A stretch of 64,000 nt of DNA from Lasioglossum baleicum (Eukaryota > Arthropoda > Insecta > Hymenoptera > Halictidae), in the NCBI RefSeq assembly GCF_051020765.1, contig NW_027469228.1:62001-126000 (forward strand). The letters run 5' to 3'. Made by a program: the position numbers and the translations under genes. Positions 30,123-44,528 of this stretch are shown here, piece after piece. The notes beneath the pieces are model-generated. The model saw only the letters and a program-made list of their open reading frames with translations. It was not told the DNA's origin and searched no databases. Every line of letters starts with the position of its first letter. The stretch's first letter is position 1.

Positions 30123-31795
30123 GACACATTACTCATAACGCATTACGCATAACGCATAACGCATAACGGATAACGCATAATGCATAACGCATAACGCTTA
30201 ACGCATGACGCATATCGCATAACGCATAACGCATAACGCATAACGGATAACGCATAACGCATAATGCATAACGCATAACGCATAACGCATAACGCATAAC
30301 GCATAACGCATAACGCATAACGCATAACCCATAACGCATAACGCATAACCCATAACGAATAACGCATAACGCTCAATGGAAAAGTCATAACGCATAACGC
30401 TCAATGAAAAAGTCATAATGCTTAACGCATAACGCATAACGCATAACGCATAACGCATAACGCATAACGCATAACGCATAACGCATAACGCATAACGCAT
30501 AACGCATAACGCATAACGCATAACGCATAACGCATAACGCATAACGCATAACGCATAACGCATAACGCACATCGCATAACGCATAACGCATAACGCATAA
30601 CGCATAACGCATAACGAATAACGCATAACGCATAACGCATAACGCATAACGCATAACGCATAACGCATAACGCATAACGCATAACGCATAACGCATAACG
30701 CATAACGCATAACGCATAACGCATAACGCTCAATGGAAAAGTCATAACGCATAACGCTCAATGAAAAAGTCATAATGCTTAATGCTTAACGCATAACGCA
30801 TAACGCATAACCCATAACGCATAACGCATAACGCATAACGCATAACGCATAACGCATAACGCATAACGCATAACGCATAACGCATAACGCATAACCCATA
30901 ACGCATAACGCATAACGCATAACGCATAACGCATAACGCATAACGCATAACGCATAACGCATAACGCATAACGCATAACGCATAACGCATAACGCATAAC
31001 GCATAACGCATAACGCATAACGCATAACGCATAACGCATAACGCATAACGCATAACGCATAACGCATAACGCATAACGCATAACGCATAACGCATAACGC
31101 ATAACGCATAACGCATAACGCATAACGCATAACGCATAACGCATAACGCATAACGCATAACGCATAACGCATAACGCATAACGCATAACGCATAACGCAT
31201 AACGCATAACGCATAACGCATAACGCATAACGCATAACGCATAACGCATAACGCATAACGCATAACGCATAACGCATAACGCATAACGCATAACGCATAA
31301 CGCATAACGCATAACGCATAACGCATAACGCATAACGCATAACGCATAACGCATAACGCATAACGCATAACGCATAACGCATAACGCATAACGCATAACG
31401 CATAACGCATAACGCATAACGCATAACGCATAACGCATAACGCATAACGCATAACGCATAACGCATAACGCATAACGCATAACGCATAACGCATAACGCA
31501 TAACGCATAACGCATAACGCATAACGCATAACGCATAACGCATAACGCATAACGCATAACGCATAACGCATAACGCATAACGCATAACGCATAACGCATA
31601 ACGCATAACGCATAACGCATAACGCATAACGCATAACGCATAACGCATAACGCATAACGCATAACGCTTAACGCATAACGCATAACGCATAACGCATAAC
31701 GCATAACGCATAACGCGTAACGCATAACGCATAACGCATAACGCGTAACGCATAACGCGTAACGCATAACGCATAACGCATAACGCATAACGCAT
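30123..31795 (+). repeat. Unit with the longest pure run, 1,673 bp
   Basis: Cassettes at 30368 (normal) and 30725 (derived), AACCCAT at 30893, then a pure canonical run to 31662. The tail has AACGCTT at 31663 and AACGCGT marks near 31712-31755. Confidence 0.84.
30900..31662 (+). repeat. Longest pure canonical run, 109 monomers
   Basis: 763 bp of AACGCAT without a substitution by eye, between AACCCAT (30893) and AACGCTT (31663). Other long pure runs are 33987-34665 (97 monomers), 25314-25908 (85), 16998-17571 (82), 41652-42183 (76), 27295-27812 (74) and 51396-51892 (71). Such runs are the likeliest sites of recent local expansion. Confidence 0.88.
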
Positions 31796-31837
31796 GACAC
31801 ATTACTCATAACGCATTACGCATAACGCATAACGCAT
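31796..31837 (+). repeat. Minimal unit, 42 bp
   Basis: A boundary module plus two canonical monomers, then immediately the next boundary module. It is the smallest boundary-to-boundary distance in the window, six monomers, and is either a local duplication of the boundary or a nearly complete internal deletion. Confidence 0.88.
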
Positions 31838-32551
31838 GACACATTACTCATAACGCATTACGCATAACGCATAACGCATAACGGATAACGCATAATGCAT
31901 AACGCATAACGCTTAACGCATGACGCATATCGCATAACGCATAACGCATAACGCATAACGGATAACGCATAACGCATAATGCATAACGCATAACGCATAA
32001 CGCATAACGCATAACGCATAACCCATAACGCATAACGCATAACCCATAACGAATAACGCATAACGCTCAATGGAAAAGTCATAACGCATAACGCTCAATG
32101 AAAAAGTCATAATGCTTAACGCATAACGCATAACGCATAACGCATAACGCATAACGCATAACGCATAACGCATAACGCATAACGCATAACGCATAACGCA
32201 TAACGCATAACGCATAACGAATAACGCATAACGCATAACGCATAACGCACATCGCATAACGCATAACGCATAACGCATAACGCATAACGCATAACGAATA
32301 ACGCATAACGCATAACGCATAACGCATAACGCATAACGCATAACGCGTAACGCATAACGCGTAACACATAACGCATAACGCATAACGCATAACGCATAAC
32401 GCATATCGCATAACGCATAACGCATAACGCATAACGCATAACGCATAACGCATAACGCATAACGCATAACGAATAACGCATAACGCATGACGCATAACGG
32501 ATAACCCATAACGCATAACGCATAAAGCATAGTCCATAACGCATAACGCAT
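31838..32551 (+). repeat. HOR unit, type A, 714 bp
   Basis: Same length as the unit at 44529-45242, with the twin cassette 224 bp and the AGTCCAT mark 693 bp from the start in both. Twin cassette at 32062; AACGCAC/ATCGCAT near 32246, with an extra AACGAAT before it near 32217. Confidence 0.87.
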
Positions 32552-33846
32552 GACACATTACTCATAACGCATTACGCATAACGCATAACGCATAACGGAT
32601 AACGCATAATGCATAACGCATAACGCTCAATGGAAAAGTCATAACGCATAACGCTCAATGAAAAAGTCATAATGCTTAACGCATAACGCATAACGCATAA
32701 CGCATAACGCATAACGCATAACGCATAACGCATAACGCATAACGCATAACGCATAACGCATAACGCACATCGCACATCGCATAACGCATAACGCATAACG
32801 CATAACGCATAACGCATAACGAATAACGCATAACGCATAACGCATAACGCATAACGCATAACGCATAACGCGTAACGCGTAACGCATAACGCGTAACGCA
32901 TAACGCATAACGCATAACGCATAACGCATAACGCATAACGCATAACGCATAACGCATAACGCATAACGCATAACGCATAACGCATAACGCATAACGCATA
33001 ACGCATAACGCATAACGCATAACGCATAACGCATAACGCATAACGCATAACGCATAACGCATAACGCATATCGCATAACGCATAACGTGCAATGAAAAAG
33101 TCATAACGCATAACGCATATCGCATAACCCGTAAAGCACAACGCATAACACATAACGCATAACGCATAACACATAACGCATAACGCATAACGCATAACGT
33201 ATAACGCTTAACGCATAACGCATAACACATAACGCATAACGCATAACGCATAACGCATAACGCATAACGCATAACGCATAACGCATAACGCATAACGCAT
33301 AACGCATAACGCATAACGCACATCGCATAACGCATAACGCATAACGCATAACGCATAACGCATAACGAATAACGCATAACGCATAACGCATAACGCATAA
33401 CGCATAACGCATAACGCGTAACGCATAACGGATAACGCATAACGCATAACGCATAACGCATAACGCATAACGCATAACGCATAACGCATAACGCATAACG
33501 CATAACGCATAACGCATAACGCATTACGCATGACGCATGACGCATAACGCATAACGCATAACGCATAACGCATAACGCATAACGCATAACGCATAACGCA
33601 TAACGCATAACGCATAAAGCATAACGCTTAACGAATAACGCATAACGCATAACGCATAACGCATAACGCATAACGCATAACGCATAACGCATAACGCATA
33701 ACGCATATCGCATAACGCATAACGCATAACGCATAACGCATAACGCATAACGCATAACGCATAACGAATAACGCATAACGCATGACGCATAACGGATAAC
33801 CCATAACGCATAACGCATAAAGCATAGTCCATAACGCATAACGCAT
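32552..33846 (+). repeat. Short-header HOR unit, 1,295 bp
   Basis: The twin cassette (32622) begins only 70 bp after the boundary because the usual AACGCTT/GACGCAT/ATCGCAT and AACCCAT stretch is missing. The same shortened header occurs at 45243 (cassette at 45313). Doubled AACGCAC/ATCGCAT near 32764, AACGTGC-led CCGT module at 33084, AGTCCAT at 33826. Confidence 0.86.
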
Positions 33847-34889
33847 GACACATTACTCATAACGCATTACGCATAACGCATAACGCATAATGCATAACGC
33901 ATTACGCATAACGCATAACGCTCAATGAAAAAGTCATAACGCATAACGCATATCGCATAACCCGTAAAGCACAACGCATAACACATAACGCATAACGCAT
34001 AACGCATAACGCATAACGCATAACGCATAACGCATAACGCATAACGCATAACGCATAACGCATAACGCATAACGCATAACGCATAACGCATAACGCATAA
34101 CGCATAACGCATAACGCATAACGCATAACGCATAACGCATAACGCATAACGCATAACGCATAACGCATAACGCATAACGCATAACGCATAACGCATAACG
34201 CATAACGCATAACGCATAACGCATAACGCATAACGCATAACGCATAACGCATAACGCATAACGCATAACGCATAACGCATAACGCATAACGCATAACGCA
34301 TAACGCATAACGCATAACGCATAACGCATAACGCATAACGCATAACGCATAACGCATAACGCATAACGCATAACGCATAACGCATAACGCATAACGCATA
34401 ACGCATAACGCATAACGCATAACGCATAACGCATAACGCATAACGCATAACGCATAACGCATAACGCATAACGCATAACGCATAACGCATAACGCATAAC
34501 GCATAACGCATAACGCATAACGCATAACGCATAACGCATAACGCATAACGCATAACGCATAACGCATAACGCATAACGCATAACGCATAACGCATAACGC
34601 ATAACGCATAACGCATAACGCATAACGCATAACGCATAACGCATAACGCATAACGCATAACGCATATCGCATAACGCATAACGCATAACGCATAACGCAT
34701 AACGCATAACGCATAACGCATAACGCATAACGCATAACGCATAACGCATAACGCATAACGCATAACGCATAACGCATAACGCATAACGCATAACGCATAA
34801 CGCATAACGCATAACGCATAACGCATAACGCATAACGCATAACGCATAACGCATAACGCATAACGCATAACGCATAACGCATAACGCAT
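33847..34889 (+). repeat. Type B start with 97-monomer pure run
   Basis: Boundary module, AATGCAT, second TACGCAT and an AACGCTC-led CCGT module at 33917, then canonical monomers from 33987 to 34665, one ATCGCAT at 34666, and canonical again to 34889. It resembles 46496 onward until it passes into the distinct domain at 34890. Confidence 0.84.
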
Positions 34890-34966
34890 AACGCAGAACG
34901 CATAACGCATAACGCATGACGCATAACGCAGAACGCATAACGCATAACGCATGACGCATAACGCAG
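34890..34966 (+). repeat. 35-bp pentamer sub-repeat (AACGCAG...GACGCAT)
   Basis: Five monomers: AACGCAG, three canonical, GACGCAT. AACGCAG starts at 34890, 34925 and 34960, then in clusters at 35856/35891, 36234/36269/36304, 37214/37249, 37592/37627 and 38873/38908. Spacing inside every cluster is exactly 35 bp. It is the shortest higher-order period I can see in the window. Confidence 0.9.
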
Positions 34967-37900
34967 AACGCATAACGCATAACGCATAACGCATAACGCA
35001 TAACGCATAACACATAACGCATAACGCATATCGCATAACGTATAACGCTTAACGCATAACGCATAACGCATAACGCATAACGCATAACGCATAACGCGTA
35101 ACGGATAACGCATAACGGATAACGCATGGCGCATAACGCATAACGCATAACGCATAACGCATAACGCATAACGCATAACGCATAACGCATAACGCATAAG
35201 GCATAACGCATAACGCATAACGCATAACGCATAACGCATAACGCATAACGCATAAGGCATAAGGCATAACGCATAACGCATAACGCATAACGCATAACGC
35301 ATAACGCATAACGCATAACGCATAACGCATAACGCATAACGCATAACGCATAACGCATAACGCATAACGCATAACGCATAACGCATAACGCATAACGCAT
35401 AACGCATAAGGCATAAGGCATAACGCATAACGCATAACGCATAACGCATAACGCATAACGCATAACGCATAACGCATAACGCATAACGCATAACGCATAA
35501 CGCATAACGCATAACGCATAACGCATAACGCATAACGCATAACGCATAACGCATAACGCATAACGCATAACGCATAACGCATAACGCATAACGCATAACG
35601 CATAACGCATAAAGCATAACGCATAACGCATAACGCATAACGCATAACGCATAACGCATAACGCATAACGCATAACGCATAACGCATAACGCATAACGCA
35701 TAACGCATAACGCATAACGCATAACGCATAACGCATAAGGCATAACGCATAACGCATAACGCATAACGCATAACGCATAACGCATAACGCATAACGCATA
35801 ACGCATAACGCATAACGCATAACGCATAACGCATAACGCATAACGCATAACGCATAACGCAGAACGCATAACGCATAACGCATGACGCATAACGCAGAAC
35901 GCATAACGCATAACGCATGACGCATAACGCATAACGCATAACGCATAACGCATAACGCATAACGCATAACGCATAACGCATAACGCATATCGCATAACGC
36001 ATAACGCATAACGCATAACGCATAACGCATAACGCATAACGCATAACGCATAACGCATAACGCATAACGCATAACGCATAACGCATAACGCATAACGCAT
36101 AACGCATAACGCATAACGCATAACGCATAACGCATAACGCATAACGCATAACGCATAACGCATAACGCATAACGCATAACGCATAACGCATAACGCATAA
36201 CGCATAACGCATAACGCATAACGCATAACGCATAACGCAGAACGCATAACGCATAACGCATGACGCATAACGCAGAACGCATAACGCATAACGCATGACG
36301 CATAACGCAGAACGCATAACGCATAACGCATAACGCATAACGCATAACGCATAACACATAACGCATAACGCATATCGCATAACGTATAACGCTTAACGCA
36401 TAACGCATAACGCATAACGCATAACGCATAACGCATAACGCGTAACGGATAACGCATAACGGATAACGCATGGCGCATAACGCATAACGCATAACGCATA
36501 ACGCATAACGCATAACGCATAACGCATAACGCATAACGCATAAGGCATAACGCATAACGCATAACGCATAACGCATAACGCATAACGCATAACGCATAAG
36601 GCATAAGGCATAACGCATAACGCATAACGCATAACGCATAACGCATAACGCATAACGCATAACGCATAACGCATAACGCATAACGCATAACGCATAACGC
36701 ATAACGCATAACGCATAACGGATAACGCATAACGGATAACGCATGGCGCATAACGCATAACGCATAACGCATAACGCATAACGCATAACGCATAACGCAT
36801 AACGCATAACGCATAAGGCATAAGGCATAACGCATAACGCATAACGCATAACGCATAACGCATAACGCATAACGCATAACGCATAACGCATAACGCATAA
36901 CGCGTAACGCATAACGGATAACGCATAACGGATAACGCATGGCGCATAACGCATAACGCATAACGCATAACGCATAACGCATAACGCATAACGCATAACG
37001 CATAACGCATAACGCATAAAGCATAACGCATAACGCATAACGCATAACGCATAACGCATAACGCATAACGCATAACGCATAACGCATAACGCATAAGGCA
37101 TAACGCATAACGCATAACGCATAACGCATAACGCATAACGCATAACGCATAACGCATAACGCATAACGCATAACGCATAACGCATAACGCATAACGCATA
37201 ACGCATAACGCATAACGCAGAACGCATAACGCATAACGCATGACGCATAACGCAGAACGCATAACGCATAACGCATGACGCATAACGCATAACGCATAAC
37301 GCATAACGCATAACGCATAACGCATAACGCATAACGCATAACGCATAACGCATAACGCATAACGCATAACGCATAACGCATAACGCATAACGCATAACGC
37401 ATAACGCATAACACATAACGCATAACGCATATCGCATAACGTATAACGCTTAACGCATAACGCATAACGCATAACGCATAACGCGTAACGCATAACGGAT
37501 AACGCATAACGGATAACGCATGGCGCATAACGCATAACGCATAACGCATAACGCATAACGCATAACGCATAACGCATAACGCATAACGCATAACGCAGAA
37601 CGCATAACGCATAACGCATGACGCATAACGCAGAACGCATAACGCATAACGCATGACGCATAACGCATAACGCATAACGAATAACGCATATCGCATAACG
37701 CATAACGCTTAACGCATAACGCATAACGCATAACGCATAACGCATAACGCATAACACATAACGCATAACGCATAACGCATAACGCATAACGCATAACACA
37801 TAACGCATAACGCATATCGCATAACGTATAACGCTTAACGCATAACGCATAACGCATAACGCATAACGCATAACGCGTAACGCATAACGGATAACGCATA

Positions 37901-39180
37901 ACGGATAACGCATGGCGCATAACGCATAACGCATAACGCATAACGCATAACGCATAACGCATAACGCATAACGCATAAGGCATAAGGCATAACGCATAAC
38001 GCATAACGCATAACGCATAACGCATAACGCATAACGCATAACGCATAACGCATAACGCATAACGCATAACGCATAACGCATAACGCATAACGCATAACGC
38101 ATAACGCATAACGCATAACGCATAACGCATAACGCATAACGCATAACGCATAACGCATAACGCATAAAGCATAACGCATAACGCATAACGCGTAACGCGT
38201 AACGCGTAACGCGTAACGCGTAACGCATAACGCATAACGCATAACGCATAACGCATAACGCATAACGCATAACGCATAACGCATAACGCATAACGCATAA
38301 CGCATAACGCATAACGCATAACGCATAACGCATAACGCATAACGCATAACGCATAACGCATAACGCATAACGCATAACGCATAACGCATAACGCATAACG
38401 CATAACGCATAACGCATAACGCATAACGCATAACGCATAACGCATAACGCATAACGCATAACGCATAACGCATAACGCATAACGCATAACGCATAACGCA
38501 TAACGCACAACGCATTACGCATAACGCATAACGCATAACGCATAACGCATAACGCATAACGCATAACGCATAACACATAACGCATAACGTATATCGCATA
38601 ACGTATAACGCTTAACGCATAACGCATAACGCATAACGCATAACGCATAACGCGTAACGCATAACGGATAACGCATAACGGATAACGCATGGCGCATAAC
38701 GCATAACGCATAACGCATAACGCATAACGCATAAGGCATAACGCATAACGCATAACGCATAACGCATAACGCATAACGCATAACGCATAACGCATAACGC
38801 ATAACGCATAACGCATAACGCATAACGCATAACGCATAACGCATAACGCATAACGCATAACGCATAACGCATAACGCAGAACGCATAACGCATAACGCAT
38901 GACGCATAACGCAGAACGCATAACGCATAACGCATGACGCATAACGCATAACGAATAACGCATATCGCACAACGCATAACGCTTAACGCATAACGCATAA
39001 CGCATAACGCATAACGCATAACGCATAACACATAACGCATAACGCATAACGCATAACGCATAACACATAACGCATAACGCATATCGCATAACGTATAACG
39101 CTTAACGCATAACGCATAACGCATAACGCATAACGCATAACGCGTAACGCATAACGGATAACGCATAACGCATAACGCAT
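34890..39180 (+). repeat. Distinct domain marked by AACGCAG, AAGGCAT and GGCGCAT
   Basis: This domain has no boundary module and no twin cassette. It carries variants that are rare or absent elsewhere: AACGCAG (14 copies), AAGGCAT (about 14) and GGCGCAT at 35128, 36472, 36745, 36941, 37522, 37914 and 38691. Its subunits are punctuated by AACGTAT followed by AACGCTT at 35037, 36381, 37438, 37823, 38600 and 39090 (spacings 1,344, 1,057, 385, 777 and 490 bp). Few variants here create minus-strand stops, which is why the longest open minus frame (33902-37696) falls here. Confidence 0.88.
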
Positions 39181-40041
39181 AACGCGTAACGCGTAACGCA
39201 TAACGGATAACGCATAACGCATAACGCATAACGCATAACGCATAACGCATAACGCATAACGCATAACGCATAACGCATAACGCATAACGCATAACGCATA
39301 ACGCATAACGCATAACGCATAACGCATAACGCATAACGCATAACGCATAACGCATAACGCATAACGCATAACGCATAACGCATAACGCATAACGCATAAC
39401 GCATAACGCATAACGCATAACGCATAACGCGTAACGCGTAACGCATAACGGATAACGCATAACGCATAACGCATAACGCATAACGCATAACGCATAACGC
39501 ATAACGCATAACGCATAACGCATAACGCATAACGCATAACGCACATCGCATAACGCATAACGCATAACGCATAACGCATTACGCATAACGCATAACGAAT
39601 AACGCATAACGCATAACGCATAACGCATAACGCATAACGCATAACGCATAACGCGTAACGCATAACGCGTAACGCATAACGCATAACGCATAACGCATAA
39701 CGCATAACGCATAACGCATATCGCATAACGCATAACGCATAACGCATAACGCACATCGCATAACGCATAACGCATAACGCATAACGCATAACGCATTACG
39801 CATAACGCATAACGAATAACGCATAACGCATAACGCATAACGCATAACGCATAACGCATAACGCATAACGCATAACGCGTAACGCATAACGCGTAACGCA
39901 TAACGCATAACGCATAACGCATAACGCATAACGCATAACGCATATCGCATAACGCATAACGCATAACGCATAACGCATAACGCATAACGCATAACGAATA
40001 ACGCATAACGCTTAACGAATAACGCATAACGCATAACGCAT
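39181..40041 (+). repeat. Exit from distinct domain with ~210-bp duplication
   Basis: AACGCGT pairs with AACGGAT at 39181 and 39426 lead to an AACGCAC/ATCGCAT mark at 39538, repeated at 39748. Each is followed by TACGCAT, AACGAAT and AACGCGT marks, so about 210 bp is duplicated in tandem. The unit closes with AACGAAT, AACGCTT, AACGAAT before the boundary at 40042. It resembles 26527-26804. Confidence 0.83.
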
Positions 40042-40860
40042 GACACATTACTCATAACGCATTACGCATAACGCATAACGCATAACGGATAACGCATAAT
40101 GCATAACGCATAACGCTTAACGCATGACGCATATCGCATAACGCATAACGCATAACGCATAACGGATAACGCATAACGCATAACGCATAACGCATAACGC
40201 ATAACGCATAACGCATAACGCATAACGCATAACGCATAACGCATAACGCATAACGCATAACCCATAACGCATAACGCATGACACATTACTCATAACGCAT
40301 TACGCATAACGCATAACGCATAACGGATAACGCATAATGCATAACGCATAACGCATAACGCATAACGCATAACGCATAACGCATAACGCATAACGCATAA
40401 CGCATAACGCATAACGCATAACGCATAACGCATAACGCATAACGCATAACGCATAACGCATAACGCATAACGCATAACGCATAACGCATAACGCATAACG
40501 CATAACGCATAACGCATAACGCATAACGCATAACGCATAACGCATAACGCATAACGCATAACGCATAACGCATAACGCATAACGCATAACGCATAACGCA
40601 TAACGCATAACGCATAACGCATAACGCATAACGCATAACGCATAACGCATAACGCATAACGCATAACGCATAACGCATAACGCATAACGCATAACGCATA
40701 ACGCATAACGCATAACGCATAACGCATAGCGCATAACGCATAACGCATAACGCATAACGCATAACGCATAACGAATAACGCATAACGCATAACGCATAAC
40801 GCATAACGCATAACGCATAAAGCATAACGCTTAACGAATAACGCATAACGCATAACGCAT
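40042..40860 (+). repeat. Two short units without cassettes (238 + 581 bp)
   Basis: The first is a header ending in AACCCAT. The second has AACGGAT and AATGCAT, then a canonical run from about 40344 to 40727 broken by one AGCGCAT near 40729, then AACGAAT and the AAAGCAT, AACGCTT, AACGAAT ending. Confidence 0.83.
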
Positions 40861-43548
40861 GACACATTACTCATAACGCATTACGCATAACGCATAACGC
40901 ATAACGCATAACGGATAACGCATAATGCATAACGCATAACGCTTAACGCATGACGCATATCGCATAACGCATAACGAATAACGCATAACGGATAACGCAT
41001 AACGCATAATGCATAACGCATAACGCATAACGCATAACGCATAACGCATAACGCATAACGCATAACGCATAACGCATAACCCATAACGCATAACGCATAA
41101 CCCATAACGAATAACGCATAACGCTCAATGGAAAAGTCATAACGCATAACGCTCAATGAAAAAGTCATAATGCTTAACGCATAACGCATAACGCATAACG
41201 CATAACGCATAACGCATAACGCATAACGCATAACGCATAACGCATAACGCATAACGCATAACGCATAACGCATAACGCATAACGCATAACGCATAACGCA
41301 TAACGCATAACGCATAACGCACATCGCATAACGCATAACGCATAACGCATAACGCATAACGCATAACGAATAACGCATAACGCATAACGCATAACGCATA
41401 ACGCATAACGCATAACGCATAACGCATAACGCATAACGCATAACGCATAACGCATAACGCATAACGCATAACGCATAACGCTCAATGGAAAAGTCATAAC
41501 GCATAACGCTCAATGAAAAAGTCATAATGCTTAATGCTTAACGCATAACGCATAACGCATAACCCATAACGCATAACGCATAACGCATAACGCATAACGC
41601 ATAACGCATAACGCATAACGCATAACGCATAACGCATAACGCATAACCCATAACGCATAACGCATAACGCATAACGCATAACGCATAACGCATAACGCAT
41701 AACGCATAACGCATAACGCATAACGCATAACGCATAACGCATAACGCATAACGCATAACGCATAACGCATAACGCATAACGCATAACGCATAACGCATAA
41801 CGCATAACGCATAACGCATAACGCATAACGCATAACGCATAACGCATAACGCATAACGCATAACGCATAACGCATAACGCATAACGCATAACGCATAACG
41901 CATAACGCATAACGCATAACGCATAACGCATAACGCATAACGCATAACGCATAACGCATAACGCATAACGCATAACGCATAACGCATAACGCATAACGCA
42001 TAACGCATAACGCATAACGCATAACGCATAACGCATAACGCATAACGCATAACGCATAACGCATAACGCATAACGCATAACGCATAACGCATAACGCATA
42101 ACGCATAACGCATAACGCATAACGCATAACGCATAACGCATAACGCATAACGCATAACGCATAACGCATAACGCATAACGCATAACCCATAACGCATAAC
42201 GCATAACCCATAACGAATAACGCATAACGCTCAATGGAAAAGTCATAACGCATAACGCTCAATGAAAAAGTCATAATGCTTAACGCATAACGCATAACGC
42301 ATAACGCATAACGCATAACGCATAACGCATAACGCATAACGCATAACGCATAACGCATAACGCATAACGCATAACGCATAACGCATAACGCATAACGCAT
42401 AACGCACATCGCATAACGCATAACGCATAACGCATAACGCATAACGCATAACGAATAACGCATAACGCATAACGCATAACGCATAACGCATAACGCATAA
42501 CGCATAACGCATAACGCATAACGCATAACGCATAACGCATAACGCATAACGCATAACGCTCAATGGAAAAGTCATAACGCATAACGCTCAATGAAAAAGT
42601 CATAATGCTTAATGCTTAACGCATAACGCATAACGCATAACCCATAACGCATAACGCATAACGCATAACGCATAACGCATAACGCATAACGCATAACGCA
42701 TAACGCATAACGCATAACGCATAACGCATAACGCATAACGCATAACGCATAACGCATAACGCATAACGCATAACGCATAACGCATAACGCATAACGCATA
42801 ACGCGTAACGCATAACGCATAACGCATAACGCATAACGCATAACGCATAACGCATAACGCATAACGCATAACGCATAACGCATAACGCGTAACGCATAAC
42901 GGATAACGCATAACGCATAACGCATAACGCATAACGCATAACGCATAACGCATAACGCATAACGCATAACGCATAACCCATAACGCATAACGCATAACCC
43001 ATAACGAATAACGCATAACGCTCAATGGAAAAGTCATAACGCATAACGCTCAATGAAAAAGTCATAATGCTTAATGCTTAACGCATAACGCATAACGCAT
43101 AACCCATAACGCATAACGCATAACGCATAACGCATAACGCATAACGCATAACGCATAACGCATAACGCATAACGCATAACGCATAACGCATAACGCATAA
43201 CGCATAACGCATAACGCATAACGCATAACGCATAACGCATAACGCATAACGCATAACGCATAACGCATAACGCATAACGCATAACGCATAACGCATAACG
43301 CATAACCCGTAACGCATAACGGATAACGCATAACGCATAACGCATAACGCATAACGCATAACGCATAACGCATAACGCATAACGCATAACGCATAACGCA
43401 TAACGCATAACGCATAACGCATTACGCATGACGCATGACGCATAACGCATAACGCATAACGCATAACGCATAACGCATAACGCATAACGCATAACGCATA
43501 ACGCATAAAGCATAACGCTTAACGAATAACGCATAACGCATAACGCAT
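40861..43548 (+). repeat. Unit with five twin cassettes, 2,688 bp
   Basis: Cassettes at 41120, 41477, 42226, 42555 and 43017; those at 41477, 42555 and 43017 are the derived subtype. The last two intervals (329 and 462 bp) parallel 322 and 455 bp in 27904-30122. AACCCGT near 43306 and TACGCAT with paired GACGCAT near 43420 occupy the same places as in that unit. Confidence 0.83.
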
Positions 43549-44528
43549 GACACATTACTCATAACGCATTACGCATAACGCATAACGCATAACGGATAAC
43601 GCATAATGCATAACGCATAACGCTTAACGCATGACGCATATCGCATAACGCATAACGCATAACGCATAACGGATAACGCATAACGCATAATGCATAACGC
43701 ATAACGCATAACGCATAACGCATAACGCATAACGCATAACGCATAACGCATAACCCATAACGCATAACGCATAACCCATAACGAATAACGCATAACGCTC
43801 AATGGAAAAGTCATAACGCATAACGCTCAATGAAAAAGTCATAATGCTTAACGCATAACGCATAACGCATAACGCATAACGCATAACGCATAACGCATAA
43901 CGCATAACGCATAACGCATAACGCATAACGCATAACGCATAACGCATAACGCATAACGCATAACGCATAACGCATAACGCACATCGCATAACGCATAACG
44001 CATAACGCATAACGCATAACGCATAACGAATAACGCATAACGCATAACGCATAACGCATAACGCATAACGCATAACGCATAACGCATAACGCATAACGCA
44101 TAACGCATAACGCATAACGCATAACGCATAACGCATAACGCATAACGCATAACGCATAACGCTCAATGGAAAAGTCATAACGCATAACGCTCAATGAAAA
44201 AGTCATAATGCTTAATGCTTAACGCATAACGCATAACGCATAACCCATAACGCATAACGCATAACGCATAACGCATAACGCATAACGCATAACGCATAAC
44301 GCATAACGCATAACGCATAACGCATAACCCATAACGCATAACGCATAACGCATAACGCATAACGCATAACGCATAACGCATAACGCATAACGCATAACGC
44401 ATAACGCATAACGCGTAACGCATAACGCATAACGCATAACGCATAACGCATAACGCATAACGCATAACGCATAACGCATAACGCATAACGCATAACGCAT
44501 AACGCATTACGCATAACGCATAACGCAT
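43549..44528 (+). repeat. HOR unit, normal + derived cassette, 980 bp
   Basis: Cassettes at 43794 (normal) and 44158 (derived), 245 bp and 609 bp from the start. The unit at 30123 has 245 and 602 bp, so the two are paralogous; this one lacks the 109-monomer run. Confidence 0.84.
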
